NCBI GenBank assembly: GCA_944385065.1
Contig: CALWVX010000081.1
Location: 1 to 7,801 of the forward strand
Direction: 5' to 3'
DNA length: 7,801 nt
Source: an uncultured Oscillospiraceae bacterium
Lineage (GTDB): Bacteria > Bacillota > Clostridia > Oscillospirales > Oscillospiraceae
Shown here: positions 5,869 to 7,801 of the stretch, piece by piece
Layout of the letters: each line of letters begins with the position of its first letter
How positions within the stretch are numbered: position 1 is the first letter of the stretch
The notes under the pieces: model-generated
What the model was told of the DNA's origin: nothing
Seen by the model: the letters and a program-made list of their open reading frames with translations, nothing else
Database searches by the model: none
Position numbers and translations under genes: made by a program

Positions 5869-6563
5869 GATCATTTCACCTGCCCCGGCTGAGCCGCCGG
5901 GGAAAAATCGCCCGCAACCTGGCTCTGGCCGCCGCTCTGGTTCTGGCCCTGTGGGTGGGGACAGAGCGCGGCTCCTGGACGGTCAACGGCGCCCTGCGGC
6001 GCATGGAGCAGGATCTGCTGCTGGGGCCCGGGCAGACGATCTACACGCAGAGGGGCGGCTCCCTGGAAAACGAGACCTGGGCCATGGTCCTGGGGGACAG
6101 CTACGCCTACACCGGAGTGGTGCAGGGCCGGGACCTGGGCCGCAGCTTCTGGAGCAAGACCGCCTCGGTCTATCAGGCCATTTCCCTGGAGGGCGAGCCC
6201 GGCCTGCTCTCCCTGTCCAGCTGGGGACTTCTGGGACAGCAGCAGGAGAGCTGGCGGCTGTTCTGCCCCAACGGCCCGGAGGGGGCCGGCTCCGCCGTGC
6301 TGACCGTGTCGGCCCGGTGCCGGTGGGAGCAGGAGGACGGCAAACCGAGGGAAGGGACCCTCCGCTTTCAGGGGACAGCCCAGGCGCAGAACGGCGTCTT
6401 CGCCTTTGTCCTCCAGGCGGACACGTCGGAGGAGGCCTCCGCCCTGTTCGCCCTGATGGGGGGCCTGACCGGGAACTGTGAGGTGCTTCAGGCGGACTAT
6501 CAGATGGACTTTACCACCCCGTCGGGCGCTCCGGCGGGACATGCGGAGGGGGTGCTGATATGA
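5865..6563 (+). CDS. single-pass membrane protein B3 (unknown function)
   Basis: The 232-residue protein starts at ATG 5865, inside the A4 stop. It has a basic tail L-P-R-L-S-R-R-G-K-I-A-R-N-L (6-19), a membrane helix at about 19-33 and an exported domain. The juxtamembrane stretch A-L-R-R-M-E-Q-D-L-L-L-G-P (43-55) matches B2 and B4. Other shared places are M-V-L-G-D-S-Y-A (74-81) and G-P-E-G-A-G-S-A-V-L (137-146), the P-E-G-A signature without its usual arginine. The C-terminal part is diverged: it lacks the D-x-Q-G-R-E-L-L-T-W-E-G ending and finishes with P-S-G-A-P-A-G-H-A-E-G-V-L-I. The last codons carry the GGAGGGGG site (6545-6552) for A5, whose start overlaps the stop. This ties two A-B pairs into one translational chain. 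No catalytic motif is seen. Confidence 0.88.
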   Translation: MRSFHLPRLSRRGKIARNLALAAALVLALWVGTERGSWTVNGALRRMEQDLLLGPGQTIYTQRGGSLENETWAMVLGDSYAYTGVVQGRDLGRSFWSKTASVYQAISLEGEPGLLSLSSWGLLGQQQESWRLFCPNGPEGAGSAVLTVSARCRWEQEDGKPREGTLRFQGTAQAQNGVFAFVLQADTSEEASALFALMGGLTGNCEVLQADYQMDFTTPSGAPAGHAEGVLI

Positions 6564-7447
6564 GCGGAGAACAGGAACGGGTCCAGGCAGCCCCGGAGGA
6601 GGTCCGGCCGGACCTCTCCCCCGGCCGGTGGCTGGACACGGCGGTGCGGGGCATCCGCTTCCGCCCCGACCGGGCGGCGGTGCGGCAGGAGCTGGCCGGC
6701 CACCTGGAGGACAAGATCGCCGACCTGCGGCGCGTCTTCCCCGACCTGACCGACGAGGAGGCCGAGGGCCGGGCGCTGGCCCAGATAGGGGACGCCGCGG
6801 AGATCGGCAGGCAGCTGGCCCGGGTCCACCGGCCCTGGCTGGGATACCTGTGGCGGGTCAGCCAGGTGCTGCTGGCCCTCTGCCTGATCTGGTATCTGGG
6901 CTTCAACATCTCCCTGGGGGACGACGGCTGGCCGGGGGGCGACGACTCCGACTTCGAGTGGTGGGACTTCGACGGCCTGCCCTATGACGCCGGCCTGATC
7001 GACTGGTATCGGGAGCTCTACCTGCCCGGGGACGACCCGGACCAGCTGCTGACCCTCTCCCCCGATTTGACTACCCGGATCGACGGGCAGAACGTCTCCC
7101 TCCTCCGGGGAGCCCTGTGGGAGGAGGACGGGGGCGCCCGCGTCCTGTACCTCTACCTCCGGGTGGACAGCTGGAAATTCTGGGCGCTGGGGGAGCTGGA
7201 GGGGGACTGGCTGACGATCACCGACGACCGGGGCAACACCTATGGTCTCGGGTCAGAGGGACCCGAGGACCCGGTGACAGGCGGGCTGCTCAGCGGCCTG
7301 AGCGGCAGGGGCTACGGCCCCTTCCACCACTGCTACGTGCTGAAGCTCTGGGGGATCGACCCGGGGGCGGAGCGGCTGCGGCTGGACTACGGCCCGGCGG
7401 GTCCCCTGTTCTCCTTCTCCGTGGACCTGAAGGAGGGAGCGGCATGA
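6560..7447 (+). CDS. HAAS-domain single-pass membrane protein A5 with acidic linker
   Basis: At 295 residues this is the longest A protein. An extra N-terminal tail of about 16 residues precedes the HAAS-like domain (24-94: W-L-D-T-A-V-R-G-I-R-F-R-P-D-R, E-L-A-G-H-L-E-D-K-I at 44-53, and I-G-D-A-A-E-I-G where the usual P is A). A membrane helix covers about 99-117. Directly outside it lies an unusual acidic and aromatic linker (119-161) rich in D, W, G and Y. The exported domain then shows N-V-S-L-L-R-G-A-L-W, V-L-Y-L-Y-L-R-V, I-T-D-D-R-G-N-T-Y at 220-228 and a closing F-S-F-S-V-D-L-K-E-G-A-A. It starts inside the B3 stop and ends inside the B4 start, the only A gene here not preceded by a heptamer tract. 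The AAGGAGGG site for B4 (7430-7437) lies in its last codons. Confidence 0.92.
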   Translation: MSGEQERVQAAPEEVRPDLSPGRWLDTAVRGIRFRPDRAAVRQELAGHLEDKIADLRRVFPDLTDEEAEGRALAQIGDAAEIGRQLARVHRPWLGYLWRVSQVLLALCLIWYLGFNISLGDDGWPGGDDSDFEWWDFDGLPYDAGLIDWYRELYLPGDDPDQLLTLSPDLTTRIDGQNVSLLRGALWEEDGGARVLYLYLRVDSWKFWALGELEGDWLTITDDRGNTYGLGSEGPEDPVTGGLLSGLSGRGYGPFHHCYVLKLWGIDPGAERLRLDYGPAGPLFSFSVDLKEGAA

Positions 7448-7801
7448 AGAAATTCCAATTTCGCCTGCCCCGGCTGCGCCGGCGGGGGAAGATCCTCCGG
7501 AACCTGCTGGTGACCCTGTTCCTGCTGACCCTGATCTGGGGGCAGTTTGACTGTCCCCTGTTCTGGCCAGAGTGGGAGTTCCGCCGGGCGGAGCGGCGGC
7601 TGCTGCTGCCTCCGTCGGAGATCGTCCTGCATCTGGACTCCTTCGGCGGGCGCACCTACCGGGAGGGACAGTCCAGGCCCATCCTGCGGGACGACCACCA
7701 GTTTATCGGCGTGGGGGACGGGTACGCCATTACGGTCGCCCTGAAGGATCGCCCCCCTCTCTTTTCCGCCCCACATGTATATGTCGAAACCTGGGACCTG
7801 T
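7444..7801 (+). CDS. single-pass membrane protein B4, 3' end cut by the window
   Basis: The frame is open from ATG 7444 to the window edge, giving 119 residues so far. It begins with the B-family basic tail (R-L-P-R-L-R-R-R-G-K-I-L-R-N-L, 7-21), a membrane helix at about 20-33, and the juxtamembrane stretch E-F-R-R-A-E-R-R-L-L-L-P-P-S-E-I-V (45-61), the clearest match to B2 (L-L-T-P-S-E-L-V). The exported domain continues with I-G-V-G-D-G-Y-A-I (88-96), like M-V-L-G-D-S-Y-A in B3. Given B1-B3, about 110-140 further residues should follow, including the P-E-G-A signature. It overlaps the A5 stop and is preceded by a strong ribosome-binding site, so it is clearly the partner of A5. Confidence 0.88.
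   Translation, partial: MKKFQFRLPRLRRRGKILRNLLVTLFLLTLIWGQFDCPLFWPEWEFRRAERRLLLPPSEIVLHLDSFGGRTYREGQSRPILRDDHQFIGVGDGYAITVALKDRPPLFSAPHVYVETWDL

Noticed and set aside
5050..5874. Long antisense open frame (274 codons) opposite A4, repeated opposite A2
   Set aside because: Its similarity to the antisense frame at 1626-2057 only mirrors the 231-bp repeat; no start-site or domain support.
1665..7447. A genes as ABC/FtsX permeases
   Set aside because: The HAAS-like domain is often annotated 'permease prefix', but only one membrane helix follows and no permease motifs are present.

Overview
The window is G+C-rich with every supported gene on the + strand. Gene style (purine-rich Shine-Dalgarno sites, tight ATGA overlaps), a PadR regulator beside HAAS/DUF1700-type membrane proteins, and high G+C point to a Firmicute. 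A gut Oscillospiraceae lineage (Flavonifractor, Pseudoflavonifractor or Lawsonibacter-like) is my best guess from style alone; no taxonomic marker is present.

Layout. A PadR-family regulator missing only the first base of its start codon (1-344) is followed by a small membrane protein, B0 (341-988), and a short HAAS-domain membrane protein, A1 (1003-1374). Then comes a repeated two-gene module. An 'A' gene encodes an N-terminal cytoplasmic HAAS-like helical domain, one membrane helix and a variable exported domain of about 150-180 residues. An ATGA-overlapping 'B' gene encodes a short basic cytoplasmic tail with an R-x-G-K-I-x-R-N-L motif, one membrane helix and a different exported domain. 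The modules are A2-B1 (1665-3245; A2 is frameshifted), A3-B2 (3398-4959), A4-B3 (5089-6563) and A5-B4 (6560 to the window end). A4-B3-A5-B4 form one unbroken overlapping chain. There are thus five A and at least five B paralogues behind one PadR gene.

Between modules. The gaps before A2, A3 and A4 carry pyrimidine-rich repeats with a 7-base period (consensus near CTCCTAT), each running into a similar AAAGGGGG ribosome-binding site. The gap after A1 also holds an imperfect inverted repeat.

How it may work. PadR-HAAS neighbourhoods are known in Firmicutes and are thought to be regulatory or signalling units. Here the cytoplasmic HAAS domain is conserved, identical at the DNA level over 231 bp between A2 and A4, while the exported domains differ strongly. 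By inference this is a tandem array of paired surface receptors or envelope proteins whose outer parts diversify while the inner parts are kept uniform. The ligand, the role of the B proteins and the effect on PadR cannot be read from the sequence.
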